This document shows, in pieces, positions 23,085 to 35,595 of a DNA stretch of 60,000 nt (positions are counted from its first letter, which is position 1; each line of letters opens with the position of its first letter). The stretch covers positions 13,577,364 to 13,637,363 of the forward strand of contig CM022674.1 of the NCBI GenBank assembly GCA_012295275.1, in the 5' to 3' direction. A program made the position numbers and the translations under genes. Origin of the DNA: Chrysomallon squamiferum. Lineage: Eukaryota; Mollusca; Gastropoda; Neomphalida; Peltospiridae. The notes under the pieces are model-generated. The model was not told where the DNA came from. It made no database searches and saw nothing but the letters and a program-made list of their open reading frames with translations.

Positions 23085-23126
23085 TATTATAATAACAACA
23101 ACAACAACAACAACAAAAACAACAAA

Positions 23127-23161
<35 letters not shown>

Positions 23162-23285
23162 TACTGATAATAATCACGATGATGATGATGATGATGAAAA
23201 ATATAATAATAAATACGGCAACAGTAACAGTAATAACTAATAAACTAACAGCAGTAACAACAACAACAACAACAACAACAACACT
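23022..23285 (+). repeat. (AAT)n, (CAA)n and (ATG)n block
   Basis: (AAT)n at about 23024-23085 and 23127-23158, CAA runs at about 23095-23125 and 23256-23282, and a short (GAT)n near 23177-23197. Frames are poly-Asn or poly-Ile. Confidence 0.95.
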
Positions 23286-23532
23286 AGTAGTATTTCAAAA
23301 TCTTTCAGTTTTCAGTAATTAAATAAAAAATATACTTATCTGAAATGAACTGATGTGTATTCACCAGGAAGGAAAAACAAAATCAGAGAAATAAACAACA
23401 ACAATAACAACTAATAGCCACAAAAAAGTGTTAAAAATAATATAAATTACAATTTAAAAATAAACAAATAAATAACGAAAACAAAAAAATAAAAACCAGA
23501 AACACAAATGAATATATAAACAAACTAGCAAA

Positions 23533-23566
<34 letters not shown>

Positions 23567-24125
23567 AAATAAATGAATGAATAAAAATACACGTTATAAG
23601 TCTACACATACACTGTAGGCAAAGAGTGAAAATAAACACATTTTCATTCATTACGTTATATAATGAAAATCAACGTTCAGTAATGTTCTACTACTGCAAA
23701 ACGTTAAAAGTTCCAACATCAAAAAGTAATTTGTCCCGATTTGCGTTTTCCTCATATTCAGCAAACACTAATGGCGTTTTACAGAGAACTTTGCGTATCA
23801 GGAAAATTTATCAGTTTAGTAAATCGAACATCTTTTCTAAGTAATCCCGTCATTCCCTGGGGCCAAACCGTTTCACCCAACTTACCTCCTCTTTAACAAT
23901 CTCGTCACCAGGCGGCGAAAACAACATCTGTGAACAGCGGAGGCGACAAAACATCTTCGCGCCATTTTGTCCTTCAGAACTCTTCATGCAGAAGGTACAA
24001 AATGTTCCTTTCAGTGTCTTTTGGTTCGCTACGTATTTAAGTGACAGTTTTGTTCAAGCAGAAATCAGACTTGAAACGGTTCAGTGATAAAACGTGCCAG
24101 AAATTACACATACATCAAAACGCAG
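23286..24125. other. Unique spacer with poly(A)
   Basis: Poly(A) of about 30 at 23536-23565 and some (AAAT) units. A CpG-moderate unique part lies at 23850-24080. No gene. Confidence 0.45.
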
Positions 24126-24134
24126 AAACTTTTA

Positions 24135-24470
<336 letters not shown>

Positions 24471-24970
24471 TTTCATTCTGTATGTGTCTCTCTCTTTTTA
24501 TCTCTCTTTATTTCCTAGGATAATGTTTACTATTAGAAATCTGCTATATAAGCATGAATATTCATCAACGTACGTCATTGTGTGACAACTTTCCTTCCAG
24601 ATTATATAAAATGCATGAAGCAAATTTTAAGAAAATCTATGTACCAAACCACAGCGTCTCCATACACCTTTCATATCTTTCCTTTAATTTCTATCTGTAT
24701 TCTGTTTGATTGAAATAAAATGACTGATTTAAGAATGTTTTCTTTTGATTTCACAAGCAGCTGATCTCGCAGCAAACAATTTAAACTTTTAAACAGTTTA
24801 AACTTTCATTACGTGCTAATGTCAAAAAGAACAGCGACTCGTTCACATTACTTACATTCTTTGTAATTTTCTGTTATTGGATTAGGGAATCACGTGCTTA
24901 CTTTAACCTGCAGAATGATTGTTTTCTGTTTCTGAGTGTTCAATAAGATTTCACTTTGCATATGCGAGAT
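24471..24970. other. Unique AT-rich sequence
   Basis: No repeat or gene is recognised. Confidence 0.4.
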
Positions 24971-24972
24971 TG

Positions 24973-25455
<483 letters not shown>

Positions 25456-26100
25456 TCTGTATATAATTCATTAATAACACAGAAGATAACGACAATAGCA
25501 TGAAGTTAATGAAAATGATGATGGCAACAACAAAAACAACAGCAACAACAAAAAGAAAAAAGTATGAAAACATTAGCGAAGATTCATGTAAATTCTTATT
25601 TTCTAAACGAGAGAAAGAAGCCATTTGCACTGACATCGTGTGATATCTCAGTGATTACGTTTTCTCTGTATAATTTATTTAAACTAGTTTACAGCCCCAC
25701 GCTGGTCTAATATACACGCAGGCCGCGAGTTTTTCACAGTGCTCATGTACTAAGTAAAAGAGCACGTGACTTAGACATTTTCTATGAAAAAAAAAAAAAA
25801 AAAAAAAAAAAAAACGGAAAGAAAGAGAAGTAAAAGATTGAGTTAATTGGTATGTGAAATTAAAAGTAACATAAAGGATATTTATAATTTTTATTTTATT
25901 TCAGTAGTAGTGGTCGTAATAATCATAATAATAATAACTATAATTATTGAAGTTTAAATAATTAAAATAATTATAATAGGAAATTATTTCGGGTTAAAAA
26001 CCATCGCTTAGATGAAATCCACTTCATAACGCGACGTTGAATTCAACTGTTTTTTTTAAATATCGTTAATTAAAATAAATTCGTTTTGAAGCAACTTGCT
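25456..26100. other. Spacer with poly(A)
   Basis: Poly(A) of about 27 at 25788-25814 and small AAT or CAA words. Otherwise unique. Confidence 0.45.
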
Positions 26101-26117
26101 TCATTAGAAGACCCTCC

Positions 26118-26325
26118 GCCCGTAGATCGAACCCCCCCTCTGGACATGACCCAGAAATTTACGTCATTCTAACTGTTATAATTATCTGTGAAATAATTAA
26201 AATATGTACCCGCTTCAGAGAGAGAGGTTATCCTGCCTAAATCGTACCCTCTGGATACGACCGATACTTCCAGTGTCTTTTAACTGTCTTTCTGTGTCTG
26301 TTAAATAATTAAAATATTACCCTTC
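26118..26325 (+). repeat. Diverged tandem duplication, about 111-bp unit
   Basis: CTCTGGA followed by GACC occurs at 26138 and 26249, and AAATAATTAAAATAT occurs in both copies. The copies are clearly related but differ by substitutions and small indels, so this is an old duplication. There is no ORF and no terminal inverted repeat. Confidence 0.75.
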
Positions 26326-26939
26326 CCCTGGAAGGAATTTGTTCCTTTAAGAATGAAATCAGCGTCGATGATGAGATCAGAGCATGATATAGATGATCAA
26401 ACTTAATTTACTACCAGCCCCAGGAATTCTCGAGTAATGAAGTTGAAAAAGAAAAAGAAAATTATAAACGGTAACGTTTTTTTTTTTTTTTTTTTAAAGT
26501 AAAAAAGAAGATGAACGTAACGGTGAATTATTTAGCTATCCTGCGGTTATTGTGTTCCAGTTTGACACAGACAACTGACTGTGGAGGAACGGTCGATAAA
26601 TCAGTATCAGAAGAATAACAAATAAAAACTATTAAAAAATTTAAAAAAGAATAAGTAAAGAAAAGAAATATAGACGAAAAAAAAAGAGGAAATAAATAAA
26701 GAAAGAATGAAGAATTAAAATTAAAACAATTGAAGAAAAAAAAAGATAAAAAAAAAAAAAAAAATCTTAGATACAAAAACAAAATCTGGAGAAAGAATAT
26801 GAAGACAAAAGAAATGTAATAATAGATAAGAAAAAGAAAAATAGTTTTAAAAAAACAAAAGACAAGAAAATGGAATTAGAAAATTTTAACTAAAAGAAAA
26901 AGGACAGAAAGGTCAGAATAAAAACAAGGAATATGTTGA

Positions 26940-26945
<6 letters not shown>
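26326..26945. other. A/G-rich spacer
   Basis: Poly(T) near 26478-26495, then A-rich sequence. The minus-strand Phe-rich frame (26528-26782) reflects composition. Confidence 0.45.

Positions 26946-26948
<3 letters not shown>

Positions 26949-27008
<60 letters not shown>
26949..27008 (+). repeat. (GA)n array, about 60 bp
   Basis: Thirty clean GA units. Confidence 0.97.
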
Positions 27009-27010
<2 letters not shown>

Positions 27011-27339
27011 CACAAAAAGAAAACAAAAATATAAAACGAACAACAGAAAAATGAAAAAGAGAGAAGGTCGTTTTTGGTTTAATTAACTTTATTATTTAAT
27101 GAGGAGTTCATTAACTGCGGCATCAGGAGATCTTTAAAACGAAGAAAAAGAAACACCTTTTTGTTATAAGTGTCACTGAATACCAGAAAATATGGTGTTA
27201 ATGACGTCATATGTTAAGTGAAGTAAGACGTTGACATTTAATTAGTACTGAAAAAACGCACATCGACATCCAGTTTTTGACAAAATACTGTCATTAATCA
27301 TACGTTATATCAACATTACTCATCATTCACTTGTAACAA

Positions 27340-27346
27340 GAATAAG

Positions 27347-27378
<32 letters not shown>

Positions 27379-27449
27379 TAATAATAATAATGGATGTCTG
27401 AACAGTGTGATTACCGAATAGATAGACCATACATTTTCTTCTTCTTCTT

Positions 27450-27480
<31 letters not shown>

Positions 27481-27690
27481 TTATTATTATTATTATTATG
27501 TCGTTGCAACTGCTACTACTACTGTTACTATTTCTACTACTATTATTACTCTTACTTGAACTATTATTGCCATTATTACAATTACTGTTGCCAATAGTAT
27601 TACTACTACTATTATCATTACTACTACTATTACTACTACTGCTAATACTACTAGTACTATTACTGTTACTACTACCGCTACTATAATTAC
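27340..27690 (+). repeat. Poly(A), (AAT)n, (TTC)n, (TTA)n and degenerate TAC tract
   Basis: Poly(A) at about 27346-27370, (AAT)6, (TTC)15 at about 27435-27479, (TTA)n, then about 190 bp of degenerate ACT/ATT trinucleotides. Confidence 0.93.
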
Positions 27691-27807
27691 TAATTTCGTT
27701 TTCATATTATTTTTAAACTGGTTTTTTACATTTTTTGAAGTATGCACATGCATGTTTCTTTTTTTTCTTCTTTTTTTTAATGTAATGTTGTATGCATAAT
27801 TACGTAC

Positions 27808-27867
27808 AATACACACACACACACACACACATACACACACACACACACACACATACACACACACACG
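27808..27867 (+). repeat. (CA)n array
   Basis: About 28 CA units with two TA interruptions. Minus-strand frames are Val-Cys repeats. Confidence 0.95.
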
Positions 27868-28626
27868 AACATGTTACTAATTATATAATTCCAAAGAACA
27901 TTTTAATTTTACTTTTATTAAAATTTGCTTTAGTTTAAAAACAAAATAAAATAATAAATAACAAAAACGATAAAAGAAGCATTAAATAGATTGTAAATCA
28001 GAAATTATCGTTTGACTATCTTGTACCATGCTGGTGCGCATGCGTTGTTTAAACTGGGTCAGGAATGCTGAGAAAATCTGTACAGTCTTTTTTTTAAATT
28101 TTACTTTTTATGTAATACAACGTGAAAAAAATAGTTTATAAAATTAATATGATAATAATAAAAATAACTGCTTAAATTTTTTTTTTAAAAATGAAGAAAT
28201 GAAACGTTAACTTGTATTAGTTTGTGAAATGGAAATCCAGATAAACAGAAATTTTATGTATTTTGACCAAAAAAAAAAATATGACCAAAATGTATTTAAA
28301 GTAATTATACTGTTTTTGCAACCTGTTATTTGTCAAAAGAACATGAAACAGATTTTTATAAATATTCATGTAACCCAGTAAACTATCTTTATTTTTTTAT
28401 TTTAATATATATTTCTAGATTTTTTGTTTTGCTTTTTCAAACTATAATGATTTTTTGTTGTTGTTGTTGTTGCTGTTGCTGTTGTTGTTTTGGTTTCCTT
28501 TTTATTTGATTTGATTTGATTTTTTGATTTTTGATTTTATTTTTGTTTTTTTTATTATTATTATTTTTTATTTTTTTTTTTTATTTTTTGAACGGAGATG
28601 ATTCTAACTAATCATACTTTATAAAA

Positions 28627-28661
<35 letters not shown>

Positions 28662-28920
28662 CAAAACATAAAGAAGTAGATAAATAAAATAAAATAAGAT
28701 GATTAAAAATAAAACTGTCAAAGAAACAAATAACCAAACAAAAAATACTAATTATTAATTAATTAATTAATTAAGAAAGAAAGAAAGAAAAAAAGAAAAG
28801 AAAGAAAGAAGAAAAAAGAATACGGCAACAGCTGGTTACAAATCTGTTATTAAGGCCAGTGGAGAAAAATAATTTTACTTTCTTGCACTGGATTCTTCAA
28901 AAGAAACCAACTCCGTAATC
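27868..28920. other. AT-rich low-complexity spacer
   Basis: T-rich runs, (GTT)n near 28456-28490, (GATTT)n near 28506-28520, (AAAT)n at 28628-28662, and (AATT)n and GAAA runs near 28755-28810. No gene. Confidence 0.6.
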
Positions 28921-29246
28921 TCTAAGTGATTAAAATAAATGAAAATACTCGAATATCGCAACAAAAGCTCCCCGTTATGAGATCTGCGGAGAAAAATCAG
29001 CCAGTAACGACGGAAGTTTTGTCATATCTGAAATTAGCGAGTTTTTGTCGTTCACGTCGTCAGCGAGAAGCCAGTGTTTTCACGATGTCCCGTCGCGCGC
29101 GCGAACTGAGACCAAGTGACCAGATTTCTAATTGCTAGCTCTGGGCGTCTCAGCAAACCTGCATGAAATGAAATGAGCGGTGTTGTTGTAACAAAACATT
29201 TGTTAACCCTTTTTATCCGCGGGTTCAGAGACAGTCTGGGGTAAGG
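28921..29246. other. Unique sequence
   Basis: Moderately GC-rich with an open plus frame (28926-29138) of normal composition, but without domain or splice evidence. Confidence 0.35.
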
Positions 29247-29398
29247 ATTTTTTTTTTTTTTTTTTTTTTATTGTCATTTTTTATTAAAAAAAATTTTTTT
29301 TTTTTAAAAAAAAAATTTATTTATTTTTTTTATTTTTTTTAAATATCGTTTTATTTATTTTTTTTTAAATTTTTTTTTTTTTTTTTTTTTTTTTTGTT
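29247..29398 (+). repeat. Poly(T)-dominated tract
   Basis: About 150 bp, almost all T with short A runs. Confidence 0.92.
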
Positions 29399-29864
29399 TC
29401 TTCATTTCTTTCTTTTCTTGATTTCTTTCGTTTTTCTTTCCTTCGTAATAGATTTGTAGTTAACTATTAAAAAGGCTTGTCTCAGACGTGAAGTCCGAAA
29501 ATAGCCACTGGTCAGCTTCACACTAACACTCACCAAAAATTCAGCCAGGGAACTGAGGTCACTTCCTCCGATAAATCTGTCTCACACTTTTTTTTTTTTT
29601 TTTTTTTTTTACACATCGGTTATCAAAACTATCGCGGGAGATTTTTCGGACAAAGGCTTATGTTCTAAAAACCCTCTCCTCGATTCTTGAGTTTGTTTAA
29701 AGTACACGAATGATGATAAAGCTACTATTTTCTTTCATTTTTAGCCTCTGACAAAGATGAATACGAAAAACCCTGATCGCTGCACAAACATCATTTTCGG
29801 GTCGCGTGGTGAAAACTACTTCACGTTTGAAACAGCCATTCATCACAACCGAACTCTTCAGCCT

Positions 29865-29945
29865 AACTTTCGACGTCTTCGTCGTAATTGATGACGTCTC
29901 ATCCGTTCAGTTTAAACAGCGTTGCTATGACGTATGACGTCATAA
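29865..29945. promoter_or_regulatory. CRE-like cluster
   Basis: TGACGT words at 29892 and 29928 and a perfect TGACGTCA at 29935-29942 lie within about 50 bp, in a unique segment with other ACGTC words. TGACGTCA is the classic CREB/ATF palindrome. Function here is inferred from motif density only. Confidence 0.35.
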
Positions 29946-30204
29946 ACGAAGAGCTTCGTGGAAGGAATGCTGTGTACACAGGCTTGGGGCAGCGCAGGAC
30001 AAAATGAATGGAGGCCTGAATTGAGAAAGCAAATGTCGGCTATCATATATCAAGAATAAGGTAAATGATGTATTTAGCGAAATATGAAAAGATATGATTA
30101 AAGTTTGGTTCTCGAAATAGATAATAATGGCTGCAAGACATACTGAAGTGAAAGGCAGTTATGTTTACTATTTGTTGAGAAACTTTTCTCTAATTTTCTA
30201 TTCC

Positions 30205-30240
30205 TCCAAGTTTCTCTCTGTCTATCTCTCTCTCTTTCTC

Positions 30241-30316
<76 letters not shown>

Positions 30317-30370
30317 CCATATATATAAACATACAAAGACAAATGTTCATTTTTCCTTCTTTTTTATTTC

Positions 30371-30455
<85 letters not shown>

Positions 30456-30540
30456 CCTCTCTCTCCCTCCCTCCCTCCTTTACATACTTACAAACAAACA
30501 CGTTCATTTTTCATTTTTGTCTTTTTATTTCGTTTCTTTA
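30205..30540 (+). repeat. Two-copy (TC)n plus flank duplication
   Basis: Two long TC runs (about 30251-30313 and 30372-30450). Each is followed by a CCC-rich stretch and then a related A/T flank with ACATAC or TACATAC, ACAAA, GTTCATTTTTC and TTTTATTTCGT. The unit of about 150-160 bp has been tandemly duplicated. Confidence 0.9.
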
Positions 30541-30812
30541 TTTAGCTGCGAAAGTCACTTAAGCTTTTTCATCACGCTGAACTCACGGAAACACGCGAGT
30601 TAGGTTCTTCATTAATTTTCATCAACGTTACGCACTGACAGTGTTCTCACTGGCGCGGAAAATCCGTTTTAAAAATAAAAGATAGTTTTAAATATGCAAC
30701 ACCACGAAACAGGACCTTTTCATGCTGTTCTACGCTAACTTTAAGAGGACTGCCACTCTCCCACGGCCGTCGCAATTAAGCTTGTCTGCGCCAGAATTTT
30801 TATTTTTATACA
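30541..30812. other. Unique sequence
   Basis: GC-moderate DNA without a recognisable gene. Confidence 0.4.
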
Positions 30813-30814
30813 GT

Positions 30815-30823
30815 TGTGTTGTG

Positions 30824-30865
<42 letters not shown>

Positions 30866-30938
30866 ATCTTTAAATATCTGCGTTGATATCATGACTGTCT
30901 CTTTATTTATTTAATTACTATTTATTTGTTTTATTTTG

Positions 30939-31012
<74 letters not shown>

Positions 31013-31080
31013 ACATACAAAATACATACATACATATATACATTTCTGTTTGTTTGTTTGTTTGTTTGTTTGTTTATTTA
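30815..31080 (+). repeat. (TG)n, (TA)n, (CA)n, (TTTG)n series
   Basis: (GT)n at about 30819-30861, (TA)n at about 30944-30984 running directly into (CA)n to 31012, then CATA and GTTT units. Confidence 0.95.
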
Positions 31081-31935
31081 TTAATTAATTTATTTATTTT
31101 TATTTCTGGAATATATCACATGACAGCCGGGAACAATAAAATTAACGAAGGAAAAATCAAAGGAAAGAAAATTAAATTTAAAACATAAACACGAAAAAAA
31201 ACCGCAAATAAATATTAATTCTAATAAAGACAGAACCGCAAATAGATTATTATTATTATTGTTATTGTTGTTGTTTTTTGTTGTTGTTATTATTATTTAA
31301 TTTGAAGCAGAAATTTTAACTATCTGAAAAGAATATAATTTAATTAAGTAGTGTGTAGACAGGACGTAAACGTCAACAACACGCAAACTTACTGGTAATT
31401 TACGACACGAGTAAAACAATAAACAATGATTTAGTTGATCTTTATTTGTTTTTGAAATACTTTCTCTAAAGTCATCATAATTTTCGTTTATTTATTGTCC
31501 CGAGAAAATAATAAATAATAATAATAATAATAATAATAAAATAAAGAATTTGGCTCCAAAATTATAAACACAAACTTCTTCTTCTTCTGTATATATAAAA
31601 ACGTATTTCTATAAAGAGGTGTGTAATTTAAAGATATGAGTGACTGTCTGGGGAGGAGTAGGTGAGAAGATCGAATCTCCTCAATGCAACAGTTACGTTA
31701 TTTTCTGACACAAAAAGAGCGTCATGGGTAGTTTTTCAACAACATGCATAACTCTTTTCGTGACTGTTTTATTGCTACACGAGAACGATCTCTCGAATGA
31801 ATGTGTGATGAAAACTGTTATTAATTTTATTTTTAATCCTTTCATTCATTCATTCATTCATTTACAAAGAGAGAGAATTTACAAAATTCCACGAGTATAC
31901 AGGAGTTAATTTCAATCATCCGAAAGCGTAAACTT
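31081..31935. other. AT-rich spacer
   Basis: Short (ATT), (GTT) and (AAT) runs; (CATT)5 near 31841-31861. No gene. Confidence 0.45.
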
Positions 31936-31940
31936 ACTAG

Positions 31941-32110
31941 ACCACGATTTCAAAACATTTCAAAAGATTTAATTTCTAATACGTAACTACTAACAGCAGA
32001 AAAACGCGAACGTTATAGAAAAAAAAAACCACGAGTTCAAAAAGGTTAATTTCTAACACGTCGTATTACTAAAAGCAAGAAACACCGTGACATCGAAAGA
32101 GTTAACTAGC
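31941..32110 (+). repeat. Diverged tandem duplication, about 87-bp unit
   Basis: ACCACGA/GTTTC-like starts at 31941 and 32028. Both copies share TTAATTTCTAAYACGT, ACTA and AGCA in order. This is an old non-coding duplication. Confidence 0.75.
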
Positions 32111-32640
32111 TGACAGTTTACGTCACAAACTGGCTGCCACCAATCTCCCTAATAGAAACTACATTGACGAACGAACGTTTGACGTTTGTACGAAATAAAT
32201 TCTGATTATCCGTGATCTCTCGGCAAACATTCATAGATGCGGAGCACACACAAGTTATCGTTATTGATCGACTGGTGTTCTTTTAGTTTGCGCCAAGCCA
32301 AACTTGGCAGATTTAGTATTTAGATTGCCAACCTGCGGGTCCCAGTCGACTGTTTGGAATTCTTGTCGTTTGCCGTTTCTAAGATATTAGTATGGAAATA
32401 CGACTTAGTGTTTAGTTTCAGAATAAATACGAAATGACTTCCCAGTTACTGTGATGCATTATAATTATGATGGCGGTTTTTTTTTTTTTCAATTCAGTTT
32501 ATGTAATTTTTATTTATTAATTTTGTTTATTTTTTTATTATTATTTTTTTTTTTCCCCACGTTCTTTTCGGCTGTTGCTATAGTAACGATGACATAACAA
32601 TAATAATATAAAATAATAAAAGTAATATAATAATCGCTGC
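32111..32640. other. Unique sequence
   Basis: Normal composition to about 32470, then T-rich. No gene. Confidence 0.4.
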
Positions 32641-32688
32641 ACTGATGCTGTTGTTTTTGTTGTTGGTTTTGTGGTTCATAATGATGTT

Positions 32689-32733
32689 AATCTTCTTCTT
32701 CTTCTTCTTCTTCTTCTTCTTCTTCTTCTTCTT

Positions 32734-32764
<31 letters not shown>

Positions 32765-32875
32765 TTATTATTATTAGTTGTTGTTGTTGTTGTTGTTGTT
32801 TTGTTATATTATGTTATTGTTGTCGTTGTTATTGTGGTAGTAGTAGTTATACGTATTACCGTTGCTGTTGTTGTT
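32689..32875 (+). repeat. (TTC)n, (TTA)n, (TTG)n array
   Basis: About 25 uninterrupted TTC units at 32690-32763, then TTA, TTG and degenerate trinucleotides. Expanded GAA/TTC can form triplex structures (general knowledge). Confidence 0.97.
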
Positions 32876-32948
32876 AAAATTATAATATGTACGGGTTCCA
32901 GAATCGTTGAAAAAAACCCTCACAACTTCTTGATTTGTCTGTTTAAAC

Positions 32949-33239
32949 CAGTCACGTGCAAAATGCGGCCCGCGCGGTTTTCTGAGTGGCCCGCCTAATT
33001 TCACAAGCAAAATAACTTTAATTCAAATTTGATACAATGAGTCTCGTTTGTATTTACTGATATACTAAAACACATGCAATTTTTTTTTTATTATTATTAT
33101 AACAGATCCTGAAGTAAATGAAAATGAAAAATGTCTGAAAATAAACTCCACGTAAAAACACAAATTTATATCTGCGGCCCGCCTGAGTATTAGCCATGTC
33201 TTATGTGGCCCGCTTTTCGAAAAAGTTTGCGCATGCGTG
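32949..33239. mobile_element. hAT-like non-autonomous element (MITE), 291 bp
   Basis: The left end begins CAGTCACGTGCAAAATGCGG. The right end, read on the minus strand, begins CACGCATGCGCAAACTTTTT. These imperfect terminal inverted repeats share CA..CA.G.GCAAA and match the GCAAACTTTTT / GGGCCGCATTTTGC ends I know from animal hAT elements. GGCCCGC occurs four times near the ends. Flanking octamers GTTTAAAC (32941-32948) and TTTTAAAT (33240-33247) share six of eight bases and fit the hAT target pattern nTnnnnAn. No transposase is encoded, so any movement would need a source elsewhere. Confidence 0.75.
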
Positions 33240-33369
33240 TTTTAAATAATGAAAAACAAGTTCTACAGAGAAAGTTCCTCTTTCTATCTCTGTTTCTTTT
33301 ATTTCCTGTTGTTTCATGCAATTTCTTCTTTTTGTCTTTTCTTTTCTTTCTTCATCTTTTTTATTAGAG

Positions 33370-33634
33370 TCATATCACCGCAACACGTCCACTGGACAAT
33401 TTCCCATTCTAACTAGATCTCCATTTTATCAAATGCCGCTGTATGTGCTTTCCTGTCTATGGGTTTGTGCATATAAGATATTATCTTTTGCTAACTAGCC
33501 CATTGCTTCACGGTGGAGATAAATGTTGTTTCTTTTTCTTTCATATCTGTGTGTTCTTTAATCATATTATATGACGCTATAAAATCGAAGATTAAACAAA
33601 ATATAGAGTGCATCGTTTAATACAGCGTTTTTCT
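33370..33634 (+). mobile_element. SINE core and tail, mollusc-type family, head missing
   Basis: The order of conserved words matches a SINE body I recognise from many mollusc genomes: TATCAAATGCCG, then TATGTGCTTTCCTGTCTATG, then GTGCATATAAGAT, then TTGCTAACTAGCCCAT, then TGTGTGTTCTTTAATCATAT, then ATGACGCTATAAAATCG, then GAGTGCATCGTTTAATACA. No A or B box was found, so the tRNA-derived head is lost or too mutated. A second copy with a head lies at 54258-54555. No coding role; the frame at 33316-33498 is incidental. Confidence 0.8.
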
Positions 33635-34030
33635 GTTGTTTTTGTTGGTTGTGGTTTTTTTTCTTCTTCTTCTTCTTTTTTTATATTTTTTTTATATTTT
33701 TTATATTTTTTAATTTTTTAATTTATTTCTTTCTCTTCTCAGTACTGAAATATCTCTGTAAACACAAGCCATAAAAAACTTTAGCGCTAGTAATATTGAT
33801 TTATCATTTTAACAATAACCCATTGTAAAGTGTACTTTTATGTTCAAAATAAAAATAATAATAATAACAGTAGCAATAGCAACAGTAGTAGCAGTAGTAG
33901 TAGTAGTTGTAGTAGTAGTAGTAGTAGTGGCAGTAGTACTAAATAAATAAATAAACTGATTAATTAATAATGAATAAATAAATAATTAGTTAATTAATAG
34001 TAAGTAACTAAATTAATTAATAAAAAAAGA
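33635..34030. other. T-rich and TAG-rich spacer
   Basis: TTC and T-rich words at 33660-33720, unique sequence, then imperfect AGT/GCA trinucleotides at 33858-33940 and AATT-type words. No gene. Confidence 0.5.
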
Positions 34031-34034
34031 ATAA

Positions 34035-34237
34035 TAATATTTAAAATAATAATAATAATAATAATAATGATTATTATTATTATTATAACGATGATCATTA
34101 TGATGATAATAATAATAATAATGATTATTATTATTATTATAACGATGATGAAGGTGATAATAATAATGTTGATTATGATGATAATAATAATAATGTTGAT
34201 GTTAATCATGAAGGTGGTGATGATGATGATGATGATG

Positions 34238-34324
<87 letters not shown>

Positions 34325-34380
34325 ACGATGATGAAGGTGATAATAATAATGTTGATGATGATGATGATGACGATAACAAC
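34035..34380 (+). repeat. (AAT)n / (ATT)n / (GAT)n block with internal duplication
   Basis: Trinucleotide runs throughout. A 45-50 bp word (TTATTATAACGATGATGAAG then GTGATAATAATAATGTTGAT) occurs near 34128 and again near 34310, and a partial third near 34075. Opposed AAT and TTA runs at about 34238-34321 make a long hairpin-forming inverted repeat. Confidence 0.92.
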
Positions 34381-35150
34381 AAATCAAATGTCGACTGTTT
34401 TCTAACAACAACCTGTTTTTAAAATATCACAGTTTTTTTCATCCTAATATAATTTTATAACATTATATGACTCTGTGACATTTTACGTCAGAAATTCCAG
34501 AAATCATTAAAACAAACCCTGACAATAAATTAATCACCTCTATCGGCGGGCACAATCTGACGTTCAGTTTGCTAACCAGGGAAAAGATAGAAGAAAATAA
34601 TAACACCCCACAGTTTCTTCAATTGAATTCGTTTATTTATTGTTATGGTTACTTGTATACGTCTGTTTTTGTCAAATGAGTTTGATGTCAGACTGGTTCT
34701 AGCTTCAGACCTTTCTCTCTGTTCGTAGCTATATGACGTCATTACGTTACAAAATGGGTCACGTTTCCGATACACCAAGGATTTTCAACGTCATATTCGT
34801 TCTGCTGGCGCCAGTAATGAATAGCGGAAACGAGGCAGTCTCGTAGATAATAATAATGTGAAAATGAAAAAAAGCTGTTAAAGACACGCAGTTTGGAGTC
34901 TTGTCGTGTCTATGCTTAGCAATGTTCTTTAGGGAAAACAGTATGTGACACGATTAAAAAAAAAGATAAAAAAAAAAAAAAAAGTAGAAAAAAGAATAAA
35001 GAAAAAAGGTTACTGGAGCCAATAAGCGATTCCAGCTCCTGATACAAAAAAAAAAAAAAACATTTTTCGGCCATTTTTATTTTTTTAAAGTGACAGCCGA
35101 TAACAAGATATTTGATGTCTTCTACAAGCATTATTTATTTATTTGTTTAG
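34381..35150. other. Unique sequence with a perfect CRE
   Basis: TGACGTCA at 34734-34741; A-rich runs near 34960-35060. No gene. Confidence 0.45.
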
Positions 35151-35320
35151 TTATTTACTTTATTGTTATTATTATTATTATTATCATTATTATTATTAAT
35201 AATTAATTAATTTATTTATTTATTTATTTATATATTTATTTATTTATTTATTTGTATTATTGTTTTATTTTATTTTGTGTTGTTGTTGTTGTTGTTGCTG
35301 CTGCTGCTGCTGTTGAATTA
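35151..35320 (+). repeat. (TTA)n, (TTTA)n, (TTG)n, (CTG)n series
   Basis: Several short simple repeats in a row, ending in (TGC)5-type units near 35296-35311. Confidence 0.9.
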
Positions 35321-35357
35321 CTACGCTAGCTTGCCATGATATAGGCCAATTTTTTTC

Positions 35358-35518
35358 TGTCTCTAATTCTCTCTTTGTCTCTCTTTGTCTCTCTTTGTGT
35401 CTCTTTGTTTCTCTTTTCACTCTCTTTATTTCTTTTTTTACTCTCTTTCTCTTGGCCAATCTCTCTTTGTTTTTCTTTCTCTCGTTCTCTGTCCATTTCA
35501 GTCTATTTCTTTACAGCG

Positions 35519-35594
<76 letters not shown>
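35358..35594 (+). repeat. Pyrimidine-rich tract ending in (TC)n
   Basis: An imperfect CTCTTTGT-type tract, then about 37 TC units from 35521. Confidence 0.95.
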
Positions 35595-35595
<1 letters not shown>

